From CAVOXO01 sp963700425 (GTDB lineage: Bacteria > Actinomycetota > Acidimicrobiia > Acidimicrobiales > Microtrichaceae): DNA of 64,000 nt. This document shows, one piece after another, positions 19,601-26,865 of this stretch. Location: assembly GCA_963700425.1 (NCBI GenBank), contig CAVOXO010000001.1:1612001-1676000 (forward strand). Reading direction: 5' to 3'. The notes beneath the pieces are model-generated. The model saw only the letters and a program-made list of their open reading frames with translations, was not told the origin of the DNA and made no database searches. The first letter of the stretch is position 1. The number at the start of each line of letters is the position of its first letter. The translations under genes were made by a program, and so were the position numbers.

Positions 19601-20242
19601 GATGACGACATCCCTCTCAATGCCGGTTGCATGATTCCCCTCGACATCATCGTGCCCTCGACGACCATGGTCTCTCCCCGTCACCCCGCCGCGGTCGTCG
19701 CGGGGAATGTCGAAACCTCGCAGCTCATCGTCGACGCGCTGCTCGGTGCCATCGGCGGAGTCGCCGCGTCACAGGGAACGATGAACAACGTGTCGTGGGG
19801 CAATGATCGACACCAGTACTACGAGACGATCTGTGGCGGTGCCGGTGCCACACCCAACGCCGACGGCTGCGACGCGGTGCACACCCACATGACCAACTCA
19901 CGCCTCACCGATCCCGAGGTGCTGGAGAGTCGTTACCCCGTCGTGATCGAGTCGTTCCGGGTTCGCCGAGGCTCCGGCGGCGCAGGAGTCCGGCGCGGTG
20001 GCGATGGGGTCGTTCGACGCATCCGATTCGACGAGCCGATGACGCTCAACATCGTGTCATCGCGGCGCAGGGTACGTCCCTACGGAATCGAAGGGGGCCG
20101 CCCCGGGCTCGCCGGTCACAATCGGATCATCAGGGCCGACGGGACCCCGATCGAGCTGCCGGGTACCGCCCGGGTGGAGATGGGCGCCGGGGACCGCGTC
20201 GAGATCGAGACCCCGGGCGGCGGCGGGTGCGGATTCCCCTGA
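16637..20242 (+). CDS. fused hydantoinase/5-oxoprolinase (HyuA-HyuB type)
   Basis: The 1201-residue protein joins two modules. The N-terminal half is the ATP-binding HyuA part (FWVDRGGTFTDVVARHPDG, then GFDMGGTSTDVSHY and CFGGAGGQHACLVADRL). The C-terminal half, from about 695, is HyuB (FNNLFMNIAEQMGVVLESTA, DFSCALFD, GTHLPDVT, HPGNFNAPSAV, GGAGATPNADG). Enzymes of this fused type open 5-oxoproline or hydantoins with ATP. The GTG pair at 16634/16637 gives the expected start; the frame is open upstream by chance over the RNase Z end. It lies 13 bp after that gene. The usual length near 1200 residues is kept and no break is seen. Confidence 0.92.
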   Translation: MTLGEGWQFWVDRGGTFTDVVARHPDGSLSTRKLLSDNPRHYEDAAVAAVHDLIGTPRDGPLPAGMIDAVKMGTTVATNALLERTGEPTVYVTTRGFADALRIGDQTRPDIFALDIDAPEMLYDHVIEVDERHTADGAVVRTLDVDAVRQSLVACRDNGVDSVAVNLLHGYRHSTHEKQVANIAHGLGFGQVSVGHEVSPLMRLVPRGDTTVVDAYLSPVLRRYTQRLERLLRPEGSGPRLLFMQSNGGLADAAAFRGKDALLSGPAGGVIGMIATGRSAGFERLIGFDMGGTSTDVSHYAGDIERVSERNIAGVRVRAPSIDIHTVAAGGGSIVWFDGSRMRVGPESAGADPGPACYRRGGPPTITDCNVVLGKLRPEHFPSAFGADGSGPISESASRDALGALAGAISEATGVDHDAVDVANGFLVIAVENMANAIKKISIQRGHDISDHTLSCFGGAGGQHACLVADRLEMSRIHVPRHAGVLSALGVGLAEVRHVLDRAIELTLDTEEPDVLSSDWSSLESACRHALREQGVADGRILITRRMSIRYAGSDSALLVDAETARAATTSFEEAHRARFGFASPGRDVVVESIQVEAVGEALPVVHDVVAPAAGGSELGSHPTVMAGERRPTPFHQRSLLTSGVTLDGPAVVVDVNATTVVEPGWRAHVTDAADLVIERVATRSDAMPVGVESDPMRLEVFNNLFMNIAEQMGVVLESTAHSVNIRERRDFSCALFDPTGDLIANAPHIPVHLGSMGDAVSSIIAENPDMGADQVFVSNAPYKGGTHLPDVTVVAPVAAGGGAGPDFFVAARGHHADIGGITPGSAPADSTSIEQEGILLDNVLLVSEGRFHEAELRRLLASGPYPARAPDQNIADLEAQVAACRAGAAALAGVVDRHGLDVVHAYMGHVKRNAEEAVREVIDTMTDGAFTCETDDGHRVSVAISVDHPRRAATIDFTGTSAVHPGNFNAPSAVARAAVLYVFRCLVDDDIPLNAGCMIPLDIIVPSTTMVSPRHPAAVVAGNVETSQLIVDALLGAIGGVAASQGTMNNVSWGNDRHQYYETICGGAGATPNADGCDAVHTHMTNSRLTDPEVLESRYPVVIESFRVRRGSGGAGVRRGGDGVVRRIRFDEPMTLNIVSSRRRVRPYGIEGGRPGLAGHNRIIRADGTPIELPGTARVEMGAGDRVEIETPGGGGCGFP

Positions 20243-20390
20243 CGGGATGGTCGGTTTCCGCGGAGGAAGCTCCCGGAATCACCCGCGATTTCAACCCGGA
20301 TGATCCCCGAATACCGCGTCCACGGTGTGAAGCATGAGTCACAATGGTCACAAGCCGTGATGACGCGGCGCGAAACAACAGGAGAGCTTC

Positions 20391-20810
20391 ATGTCAACAG
20401 ACGAGCAATCGTGGAACGACAGCAGCGGATGGGCCATGGGCTGGGCTGCGTTCGCCGCCTTCATGCTGATGATCGCGGGCGTTTTCGGGATGATCAACGG
20501 CATTGCGGCCATCGCCAATGACACCAATGACGTTTTCGTCAAGGGTCAGGAATGGGTCTTCCACTTCGACATCCAGACGTGGGGATGGATTCACCTCATC
20601 ATGGGAATCGTCCTGTTCCTCTCCGGAATGGGGATCTTCTCGGGGAACGTGCTGGCCCGCACGATCGGAGTTGCCGTGGCGGCATTGAGCGCCATCGCCA
20701 ACTTCATGGCTCTCCCCTACTACCCCATCTGGGCAATCGTGGTCATCACGATCGACATCACGATCATCTGGGCCCTGACGGTCCACGGCCGCGACCTCGC
20801 CGAGGGCTGA
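20391..20810 (+). CDS. small four-helix membrane protein (DUF7144-like)
   Basis: The 139-residue product has four clear membrane segments: WAAFAAFMLMIAGVFGMINGI, IHLIMGIVLFLSGMGIFSG, IGVAVAALSAIANFMALPYY and IWAIVVITIDITIIWAL. A cytoplasmic start and a loop KGQEWVFHFDIQTWGW lie between helices 1 and 2. Proteins of this type are common single genes in actinobacteria and resemble DUF7144; function is unknown. ACAGGAGAGCTTC just upstream supplies a good ribosome-binding site. The gene stands alone and ends before a strong hairpin. Confidence 0.75.
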   Translation: MSTDEQSWNDSSGWAMGWAAFAAFMLMIAGVFGMINGIAAIANDTNDVFVKGQEWVFHFDIQTWGWIHLIMGIVLFLSGMGIFSGNVLARTIGVAVAALSAIANFMALPYYPIWAIVVITIDITIIWALTVHGRDLAEG

Positions 20811-20826
20811 CCCCGATCACGTGGAG

Positions 20827-20872
20827 CGCTCGGCCTCATCTGCGCGGTTCGCCCGCCAGGTGAGGCCGAGCG
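20827..20872. terminator. hairpin terminator between convergent genes
   Basis: CGCTCGGCCTCA (20827-20838) is perfectly repeated in inverse at 20861-20872, giving a 12-bp stem and a 22-base loop. It sits between the ends of the membrane-protein gene and the dehalogenase-like gene, so it can serve both strands. No T-run follows, as is common in high-GC actinobacteria. Confidence 0.6.
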
Positions 20873-20888
20873 GGATTCGAACACCTGA

Positions 20889-21776
20889 CTACGGACCGAA
20901 CGACTCGCGGACGGCAGCGACGATGACGTCGGGTGCGTCCTCCTGGATGTAGTGGCCGGCATCGGGTAGATCGACGTACCGGGCCTGGGGGAAGTGACGG
21001 CGCCACCGGTCGATGGTCGCTTCCGAGGCCAACGCGGGGTCCTTCCGGCCGAAGACGAGGAGCACATCGACGTCCCCGAGGGTCGACGACACCCGCTTCT
21101 CCAGCTCGCCCAGCCACGCGTGGGCGCCGAGGATCTCCTTGGGGAACTTGGCGATACCGCACCGTGACGCCGGAGTCGGAACGACGTCGGTGTAGTGGGA
21201 GAATTCCTTGTCGGACAGCCGAACTTTCAGTGACCGCCGCATCAACCCGGTGACGAACAGATTCCGGTTCGTGATGAGCCACTGCACCGGTCGGCTGCCC
21301 ATCATCGAACTGAACGCCTTGATCATGCGTTCGTCGGCGGGCCAGAACCACGTATTGCCCATGATCAGGCCACGGACCCGCTCGGGGCGGAGCGACGCGA
21401 TCTCCATTCCGATCGGACCGCCCCAATCCTGACCCATCACGACCATGTCGCGGAGGTCCAGGTGATCCACCAGCTCGCCGACCACCACGGCGTGCTCTGC
21501 GGCTGTGTAGGCGTAGCCCTCGGGGTGAACCGAGAGACCGAAGCCCGGATAATCGGGGACGACACACCTGAAGTCCCCCCGAAGGTCACCGACGATCTTC
21601 CGATAGATGAAGCTCCAATCGGGATTCCCGTGCAAAGCCAACAGCGTCGGCCCGCTCCCTTCGTCGATGTAATGCACCGGACCGACCGACGACTCGAACC
21701 ATTTCGACTCGAACGGATACAGCATCGGATCCGGCGTGAACTCGACCACCCCATCGGGTCGGACCATGTCGATCAC
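20889..21776 (-). CDS. haloalkane dehalogenase-like alpha/beta hydrolase
   Basis: This 295-residue hydrolase has the hallmarks of haloalkane dehalogenases: HGNPDWSF with the halide-binding Asn after the oxyanion His-Gly, and nucleophile elbow GQDWGG with Asp as nucleophile followed by the halide-binding Trp. The acid is probably the Asp in FGRKDPAL and the base the His in DAGHYIQED. The cap domain (TWFWPADERMIKAF onward) is of usual size. Such enzymes turn haloalkanes into alcohols and halide. Epoxide-hydrolase or fluoroacetate-type activity is less likely because the Asn and Trp pair is kept. ATG 21767 is an alternative start. It appears to be monocistronic. Confidence 0.8.
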   Translation of the reverse strand: MIDMVRPDGVVEFTPDPMLYPFESKWFESSVGPVHYIDEGSGPTLLALHGNPDWSFIYRKIVGDLRGDFRCVVPDYPGFGLSVHPEGYAYTAAEHAVVVGELVDHLDLRDMVVMGQDWGGPIGMEIASLRPERVRGLIMGNTWFWPADERMIKAFSSMMGSRPVQWLITNRNLFVTGLMRRSLKVRLSDKEFSHYTDVVPTPASRCGIAKFPKEILGAHAWLGELEKRVSSTLGDVDVLLVFGRKDPALASEATIDRWRRHFPQARYVDLPDAGHYIQEDAPDVIVAAVRESFGP

Positions 21777-21861
21777 CTCTTCATCGTCGCTTGGGAACGA
21801 TACCCCTCGTGGAAGCGTCGTCTCGCGGCGAGGAGCGTCACGCCCTTCGGCCGTGGCCGAT

Positions 21862-22431
21862 CTAGACGACCTTCGATTCGACGTGGACGTCGACGGGTTC
21901 CCCGTCCACGATCAGAGGGATCACCCCCTCGACCACGGTGTCCCCCGATCGCGCTCCGGGCGGGGGATCGGCGCTCATCCAGTGCGTCCGATGGTCGTGC
22001 CAGATGAACGAACCGCCCGCGCCCACGACCGTCCACTCCGGCGTCGCGTCCGCTCGGGCGGTCTCGGGAACCTCGACGTCCGCGAAGCGGTCTTCGTTGA
22101 GCCACCTGGTCGGAGATCTCTCGTTGCGCCGGACCGTCCCGTCCGCGTCCACGCGCAGGTAGATCTCACCCTCGTATCCGATGACATCGACCTCCGACCC
22201 GGTCACGACGTTCAGGTGGACGGCCTGATCGCCGCCGATGATCTCCAGCGACGCCGTGTCGACGGCGGGCCTCTCCTCGACGACCTCGGTGCGATACGAC
22301 GTCGACCGGGCTCGATCGTCGACCCCACCCGGGGCGTCGTCGGACCCTCCCCACCATCCGATGGCCGCCACCCCTCCGCCGACGGCGACGACGGCCACCA
22401 GCGAGATCGTCATCCGCCGGCGCCGAATCAT
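21862..22431 (-). CDS. conserved membrane-anchored protein of copper operon
   Basis: The 189-residue product starts MIRRRRMT, then one membrane segment (ISLVAVVAVGGGVAAIGWW) and an extracytoplasmic domain with YEGEIYLRVDADGTVRRNERSP and SFIWHDHRTHWMSADPPP. The His-rich WHDHRTHWM motif could bind metal. Proteins with this motif recur next to cupredoxin and SCO1 genes in actinobacteria as I remember them, but the function is unknown. ATG 22431 is chosen: it overlaps the stop of the cupredoxin gene by 4 bp (ATGA). It is the last gene of the four-gene copper operon. Confidence 0.65.
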   Translation of the reverse strand: MIRRRRMTISLVAVVAVGGGVAAIGWWGGSDDAPGGVDDRARSTSYRTEVVEERPAVDTASLEIIGGDQAVHLNVVTGSEVDVIGYEGEIYLRVDADGTVRRNERSPTRWLNEDRFADVEVPETARADATPEWTVVGAGGSFIWHDHRTHWMSADPPPGARSGDTVVEGVIPLIVDGEPVDVHVESKVV

Positions 22432-22805
22432 GTCACCGTGATGACGATCTGGCCGCTGGGGTGAACCGAACACGTGCCGCTGAACGTACCGGGCGAGGAG
22501 AACTCCTGCCGCACGGTTTCGCCGGCGCCGACGAAGAACGCCCCGACCAGATGCCCGCGATCGTCCTCGTTGATGATCTCGATGACCTCACCGACCTTCG
22601 CATCGAGCGACGCCGGGAGGATGTCGATCGATTCACCCCGGTCCTGGGCATCTCCGGAGCCGGCGGGGATGACATAGCGATAGTCGGCGGGGCCGCCGCC
22701 GGCGGAACGCAGACCGAACGCGCCCTCCCCGCCTCCCCCGCCACAGCCGGCGGCGAGGAGCAGCCAGATCAGTCCGAACACGGCTCTGCGGCCGACAGCC
22801 GTCAC
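22428..22805 (-). CDS. cupredoxin-like lipoprotein
   Basis: The 125-residue product has a hydrophobic leader ending in LLAAGC, a lipobox, then a Gly-rich linker and one cupredoxin domain. The likely copper ligands are the His in RGHLVGAFF and the Cys and His in GTCSVHPSGQ, with the last Gln or no ligand in the axial place. It probably carries copper or an electron outside the cell. GTG 22805 overlaps the stop of the SCO1 gene by 4 bp (GTGA), so translation is coupled; longer frames upstream overlap SCO1 and are unlikely. Confidence 0.8.
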   Translation of the reverse strand: MTAVGRRAVFGLIWLLLAAGCGGGGGEGAFGLRSAGGGPADYRYVIPAGSGDAQDRGESIDILPASLDAKVGEVIEIINEDDRGHLVGAFFVGAGETVRQEFSSPGTFSGTCSVHPSGQIVITVT

Positions 22806-23398
22806 GTCGCTCGACCCAGCAGCTGCCCGAGATCCGATGACAGGTGCTCCGCTGTCGTGCCGAACGGCCATGTGAGGATCAGCTCACCCGTGGAATCGAC
22901 GGCGTAGACCGAGCCCGTGTGGAACACCGACATCTCCCCGTCGACCTCCTCGGTGCCGTAGTCGGCGCCGAACGCCGTGGCCACCTCTCGGAGCCGGGCA
23001 TCGTCGAGGGTGTGGACCGCCAGGGCATCGGGATCGAAGGACTGGACGTAGGCGGCCAGAACCTCGGGGGCGTCGACCTCCGGATCGATGCTGACCATGG
23101 CGAGTTGCACCCGATCGCCGTCGTCGCCGAGTTCGCCCACCGCCGTGCGGATGTCCGACAGCGTCGTCGGGCACACGTCGGGGCAACTCGTGTAGCCGAA
23201 GTACACGAGCATCAGGCCGCCTTCGGGTGCCCGGAAAGCGATCTCCTGGGGGGCCTCATCGCCGCGGACGGCCGGCAACGTCAGTTCACCGACCTGGGGT
23301 GCGGGGTCGCGTTCGTAGCCGACCAGCGGAGCGTCACCGTCACTCCCACACGACGAGAGGACAGCCATCGCGATCGTGGCGCCGACGACGAACCTCAA
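22802..23398 (-). CDS. SCO1/SenC family copper chaperone lipoprotein
   Basis: The 198-residue product has a signal peptide ending in LSSC (Cys about 17) and a thioredoxin-like domain. The copper-binding CxxxC is TSCPDVCPTT, and the third ligand His lies in SVFHTGSVYAVD. SCO1 proteins deliver copper to the CuA centre of cytochrome oxidase. It follows the PCu(A)C gene by about 42 bp and overlaps the cupredoxin gene, so the set is one transcription unit on the minus strand. Family length and motif order are normal. Confidence 0.9.
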   Translation of the reverse strand: MRFVVGATIAMAVLSSCGSDGDAPLVGYERDPAPQVGELTLPAVRGDEAPQEIAFRAPEGGLMLVYFGYTSCPDVCPTTLSDIRTAVGELGDDGDRVQLAMVSIDPEVDAPEVLAAYVQSFDPDALAVHTLDDARLREVATAFGADYGTEEVDGEMSVFHTGSVYAVDSTGELILTWPFGTTAEHLSSDLGQLLGRAT

Positions 23399-23440
23399 GT
23401 CCGCACGACGCCATCCTCGAGCGTCAGACCATGGGGCCGG

Positions 23441-24076
23441 CTACGGAGCATCCGTCCGCACCTCGACCGACACCATGACGTCGTCACCGTTGGCGAAGGT
23501 CAGGGTCAGATCGAACGTCTGCCCTTCGACGAGCGGTTCGGCGAGTTCACGCAGCATCAGGTGATAGCCGCCCGGTTCGAGTACCACGGGCTCACCGGCG
23601 GGCAACTCGAGACCGTTCTCCAGTTCGCGCATGGTCATCGCGCCGTCCATGGGCATCTCCGAATCGGCGTCCGCCGGCATGTCCGAATCGGCGTCCGCCG
23701 GCATGTCCGAATCGGCGTCCATCGGCATGTCCGCCATGGTGGTGGACGACTCGGACATGTCCATTCCGGTCCCGTCGGCGTCGCCCATCGACTCATCGGC
23801 TGCGGCAACCGTCTCATGGATCTCGACCGACGCCGCAACCGCCGGGTCCACCGAGACCGAGACCAACACATCGTCGTCGGCGCTGGTGATCGTCATGTAG
23901 GCAGCGCCCGTGTCGGCCAGCATCGGGCTCGTGCGCGCCCACGCCCCGATCACCTCGATCGCCGGCGCATCCTCGCCGGCATCATCCACGGCACTGTCGC
24001 TGCCGCAACCTCCCGCTATCGCGATGACACCCAACAGTGCCGCACACGCCGTCACTCTCGGTCGACTCGTCCACAT
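23441..24076 (-). CDS. PCu(A)C family copper chaperone with Met-rich insertion
   Basis: The 211-residue lipoprotein (GGCGSD, Cys about 24) has the PCu(A)C fold: GAWARTSPMLADTGAAYMTI at the front, and copper ligands His in VEIHETV, Met in MTMRELENGL and HxM in GGYHLML. Between the first His and the Met lies a long insert rich in Met, Asp and Ser, with three near-perfect copies of an eight-residue unit (DSDMPADA). The insert replaces the usual short loop. The protein probably delivers Cu(I) to cytochrome oxidase along with the SCO1 protein encoded next. It is first in the operon, divergent from the ECF sigma gene across about 170 bp. Confidence 0.88.
   Translation of the reverse strand: MWTSRPRVTACAALLGVIAIAGGCGSDSAVDDAGEDAPAIEVIGAWARTSPMLADTGAAYMTITSADDDVLVSVSVDPAVAASVEIHETVAAADESMGDADGTGMDMSESSTTMADMPMDADSDMPADADSDMPADADSEMPMDGAMTMRELENGLELPAGEPVVLEPGGYHLMLRELAEPLVEGQTFDLTLTFANGDDVMVSVEVRTDAP
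23658..23729 (-). repeat. 24-bp tandem repeat, three units, inside the PCu(A)C gene
   Basis: Three tandem 24-base units lie at 23658-23681, 23682-23705 and 23706-23729; the third differs by a few bases. They encode Met- and Asp-rich repeats in frame, so copy number can change without breaking the gene. Confidence 0.85.
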
Positions 24077-24246
24077 GTGCGTTGATCTCCTCGAATGGTG
24101 GGCGACACCTCGTGCGTCGCTGTGAAGTAGACCTCCGCGGCGGACGTCGAGTTCCCTCCGTGACCCATGTCACGATCCGACGATTCCACGGTGCAGAGGA
24201 GTCGCACCGGCTGGCGCGGGACGGGTCACGACGATTGACTTGGGGC

Positions 24247-24726
24247 GTGAAGGAACGTCGCTTCGAAGCCCTCGTCCGAGCTCATCACCGAGCGGTGTCG
24301 ACCTACGCCCACTCGATGGCGAGTGCCGCCACGATTGCCGACGATGCCGTTCAGGAGACGTTCCTCCGGGCCTGGACGTACCTCGATTCGTTCGGAGGGT
24401 CCGGGAGCTTCGAGGGGTGGCTCATCCGCATCTGCCGTCACGCCCTCTTCGACCTCGAGTCGAAGGAACGACGGGCAGCCTCCCTGACCGAGGCGGTCCC
24501 GGTCACCAACCAGGCCGCCGACTATCGACCGGAGACGATGACGTTGCTGTCGGCCCTGCCTCGTGACCAGCGGGCGGTGCTCGTCGTGTGCGGCGTCCTG
24601 GGCTACGACTACGAGGCCGCGGCCGACGTGCTCGACATCCCTGTGGGCACGGTGCGTTCCCGGCTGCACAGAGCCCGCGCCGCGATGGCCGCCGCCATGA
24701 CCCACGACGTCGAGGCCACGGCGTGA
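24247..24726 (+). CDS. ECF RNA polymerase sigma factor
   Basis: The 159-residue protein holds both sigma regions. Region 2 runs from FEALVRAHHRAV through AATIADDAVQETFLRAWTYL to SFEGWLIRICRHALFD. Region 4 has LPRDQRAVLVVCGVLGYDYEAAADVLDIPVGTVRSRLHRAR, the promoter -35 helix-turn-helix. GTG 24247 gives the normal ECF start; the frame is open from 24037 through the promoter region. It overlaps the membrane-protein gene that follows by 4 bp (GTGA) and is divergent from the copper operon, so that operon is a reasonable candidate target. This is inference from position only. Confidence 0.88.
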   Translation: MKERRFEALVRAHHRAVSTYAHSMASAATIADDAVQETFLRAWTYLDSFGGSGSFEGWLIRICRHALFDLESKERRAASLTEAVPVTNQAADYRPETMTLLSALPRDQRAVLVVCGVLGYDYEAAADVLDIPVGTVRSRLHRARAAMAAAMTHDVEATA

Positions 24727-25304
24727 GCGACACTGCACCCGGTACCCCCTCCGACCTCGCGCCCGTCGTCGACCTGAGGGGCAGGATCGGATCGTCCGAC
24801 GACCGGGTTCGGGCCACCCCGACCGACCGGGCGCTCGACGGAATCGTCGACGACCTCGCCCACCGCGCCGCCGTTCCCGATGAAGTCCTCGCCCGACTCG
24901 ACTCGGCCCTCCCCCGCCGTTCCCGGTCTCTCACGATGGCCACCGGGGTCCTCAGCGGGGTCCAGTTGTTCCTGGCCCTCCCCTGGCTGACGGGGGCCGA
25001 CCCCTTCGGGCTGCTCGGACACCCGGTGTCCCCGCATGTGACCCGAGACGGCGCGCTCGGCGTTGTCATTGCGATTGCCGGCATCCTGGCGACCTGGCGA
25101 GCCCGATGGTCACTCCCCTGTTTCCTCATGGCGACGGGTGCGCTGGGGGCGCAGGTGGTGGCGGGTCTGGTCGACGAGAGCATCGCCGAGGTCGGTGCTC
25201 ACGAGCTCGTCCACCTGCCGGCGGTCCTGCTCACGGTGCTGATCGGGCTGTCTGCTCGGCGGTTCCGGTCGCTCGGGCCCACCGGGCGTTCCTCGGACGG
25301 CTGA
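24723..25304 (+). CDS. membrane protein coupled to the ECF sigma gene, candidate anti-sigma factor
   Basis: The 193-residue protein has a soluble N-terminus of about 75 residues and four membrane segments (GVLSGVQLFLALPWLTG, GALGVVIAIAGILATWRA, CFLMATGALGAQVVAGLV, LPAVLLTVLIGLSA). No zinc-binding HxxxCxxC is visible, so it is not a standard ZAS-domain anti-sigma. GTG 24723 overlaps the sigma stop codon. The tight coupling suggests it regulates the sigma factor, perhaps by sensing in the membrane. I know the pattern from other actinobacteria, but no assay supports it here. Confidence 0.6.
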   Translation: MSDTAPGTPSDLAPVVDLRGRIGSSDDRVRATPTDRALDGIVDDLAHRAAVPDEVLARLDSALPRRSRSLTMATGVLSGVQLFLALPWLTGADPFGLLGHPVSPHVTRDGALGVVIAIAGILATWRARWSLPCFLMATGALGAQVVAGLVDESIAEVGAHELVHLPAVLLTVLIGLSARRFRSLGPTGRSSDG

Positions 25305-25383
25305 CCCCTCGCTGACCACAGCCACCGGTGTCGACCGCGCCCTCGAAGCGGCACGCCGCGTCGAGGTCTGCGAGAGTGCTCCC

Positions 25384-25761
25384 GTGGCGTCCCAGTTCTT
25401 CCCGTACCGGTTCGACCGGCGGTGGTCTCCCCTCTTCGCCATACTCCGCGTGAAGCGCGACGACGGCGTGTACCTCACCGAGGACGGACTCCTGCGGGCG
25501 ACTTTCGGCTTCGCCACTGTCGAGACGCCGCTCTCGAACGTCGATCACACCGTGGTCACCGGGCCACACCGGTGGTACACGGCGGTCGGGCTTCGCCTCA
25601 GCTTCGCCGACGACGGCATCACCTTCGGTACGAACCATGAGTCCGGGCTGTGCATCGCGTTCGTGGACAGTGTCCCCAGGGTGGTCGGCCGGCGGGCGCA
25701 CTCCTCGCTCTGGGTCAGCGTCGCCGACCCCGCCGGGCTCGCGGATGCGATCGGTCGCTGA
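25384..25761 (+). CDS. conserved actinobacterial hypothetical protein
   Basis: The 125-residue product starts SQFFPYRFDRRWSPLFAILRVKRDDGVYL and continues LRATFGFATVETPLSNV, VTGPHRWYTAVGLRLSFADDGITFGTN, and a C-terminal VSVADPAGLADAI. The FGxxxxETPLxNV and TGPxRWxxAxGxRLSxADxGxTFGTN patterns are a recurring small protein of actinobacteria; no function is known to me. No signal or membrane segment is clear. GTG 25384 is the only reasonable start. It is on its own between the sigma block and the sugar kinase. Confidence 0.65.
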   Translation: MASQFFPYRFDRRWSPLFAILRVKRDDGVYLTEDGLLRATFGFATVETPLSNVDHTVVTGPHRWYTAVGLRLSFADDGITFGTNHESGLCIAFVDSVPRVVGRRAHSSLWVSVADPAGLADAIGR

Positions 25762-25854
25762 GCCCGTCGATGCCGTTCACGGTCGTCCCGACCGTGGTAC
25801 ACCGGCGTGTGGGCCGGGGACGCCGGTCCGAGCGCGGCACTGACGGAGGTCGAG

Positions 25855-26793
25855 GTGCGACGGATCGTCGTCATTGGGGGACTGAACATGGACCTGCACC
25901 TGTTCGACCTGCGCGCGTCGGCAGGCCAGGCACCTCTCGTTGCCGAGAGCTACCACACCGAGCCCGGTGGAAAGGGAGCGAACGTGGCCAGGGCCGCGGC
26001 TCGTCTCGGAGCCGACGTGGCACTGGTCGGTCGAGTGGGCGACGACGACTTCGGCCACGACTGTGTCGAGGCGGTGGCGGCCGATGGCGTCGACATCACG
26101 GGCGTTGCGACCACGACCGACTCCTCCACGGGTTTCGTGGCCATCGAGCTCAGCGAAGGCAAACACCGCTCCCTCGTCTTCGCCCCCGGGGCCAACGCCC
26201 TGCTCTCGTGGTCCGACATCCAGCCGAGCGTCGCGGACCTCGGCTCGGCCGACATCGTGATCGTCCAGGCCGAGATTCCCACCGCCGCACTGACGCGGCT
26301 GGCGCAACTGGCGACCCGCGACGGCGTCGCCCTCTTTCTCGACCCGACGCCACCCGAACTCGTGGGCAGGACGCATCTCGACGCAGCCGACGTCATCACC
26401 CCCAATCTCACCGAAGCAGCGCTGCTCGTCGGACGGAATCCCAGCTCCCAGCTGTGGCCGGCGCTCGCCGCCCGCGAGCTTCTCGACGCGGGCGCGCGTC
26501 GGGTGATCGTCAAGGCCGGTGAATCCGGAGCGGTCCTCGCACACGGAAGCGACGTCGTGTCCGTGCCGACGCTGACGGTCGAGGTTCTCGACGAAACCGG
26601 CGCCGGGGACGTGTTCATGGCCGCACTGGCTGTCAGCAGGACCGAGGGAGCCGACTGGGAGACGGCCACCCGTTTCGCCAACGCGGCAAGCGCCCTGTCG
26701 GTCGCCACATCCGGTCTGCTCCTGCCGCACCGCGACCTCGTCGAGGCAGCCGTCGCCGACCTGACCGCACCCACCACTCGGTTGTCCTCCTGA
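25855..26793 (+). CDS. PfkB family carbohydrate kinase (ribokinase-like)
   Basis: The 312-residue kinase has IVVIGGLNMDL at its start, the sugar-binding GGKGANVARAAARLGA, a middle VQAEIP and DPTPPEL, and the catalytic DETGAGDVFMAALA. The nucleotide-binding region VKAGESGAVL precedes it. This order is that of ribokinase and close relatives, which phosphorylate ribose or other sugars and nucleosides. GTG 25855 has GGAGG five bases upstream and is preferred over GTG 25807. No transporter or regulator for a specific sugar lies next to it, so the substrate is open. Confidence 0.88.
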   Translation: MRRIVVIGGLNMDLHLFDLRASAGQAPLVAESYHTEPGGKGANVARAAARLGADVALVGRVGDDDFGHDCVEAVAADGVDITGVATTTDSSTGFVAIELSEGKHRSLVFAPGANALLSWSDIQPSVADLGSADIVIVQAEIPTAALTRLAQLATRDGVALFLDPTPPELVGRTHLDAADVITPNLTEAALLVGRNPSSQLWPALAARELLDAGARRVIVKAGESGAVLAHGSDVVSVPTLTVEVLDETGAGDVFMAALAVSRTEGADWETATRFANAASALSVATSGLLLPHRDLVEAAVADLTAPTTRLSS

Positions 26794-26865
26794 ACGGAGA
26801 GCCGGCCGGCCCGTGGGAGCCGGCGAGGTTGCCGCTCCGTTTGCGGTGGCGGTGGCGGTGACGAC

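Noticed and set aside
20850..20890. tRNA-like T-arm (GATTCGAAC) after the small membrane protein gene
   Set aside because: The surrounding bases form a strong terminator hairpin and no cloverleaf can be folded.
23658..23729. CRISPR-like repeat
   Set aside because: The units are tandem with no spacers and encode protein repeats in frame.
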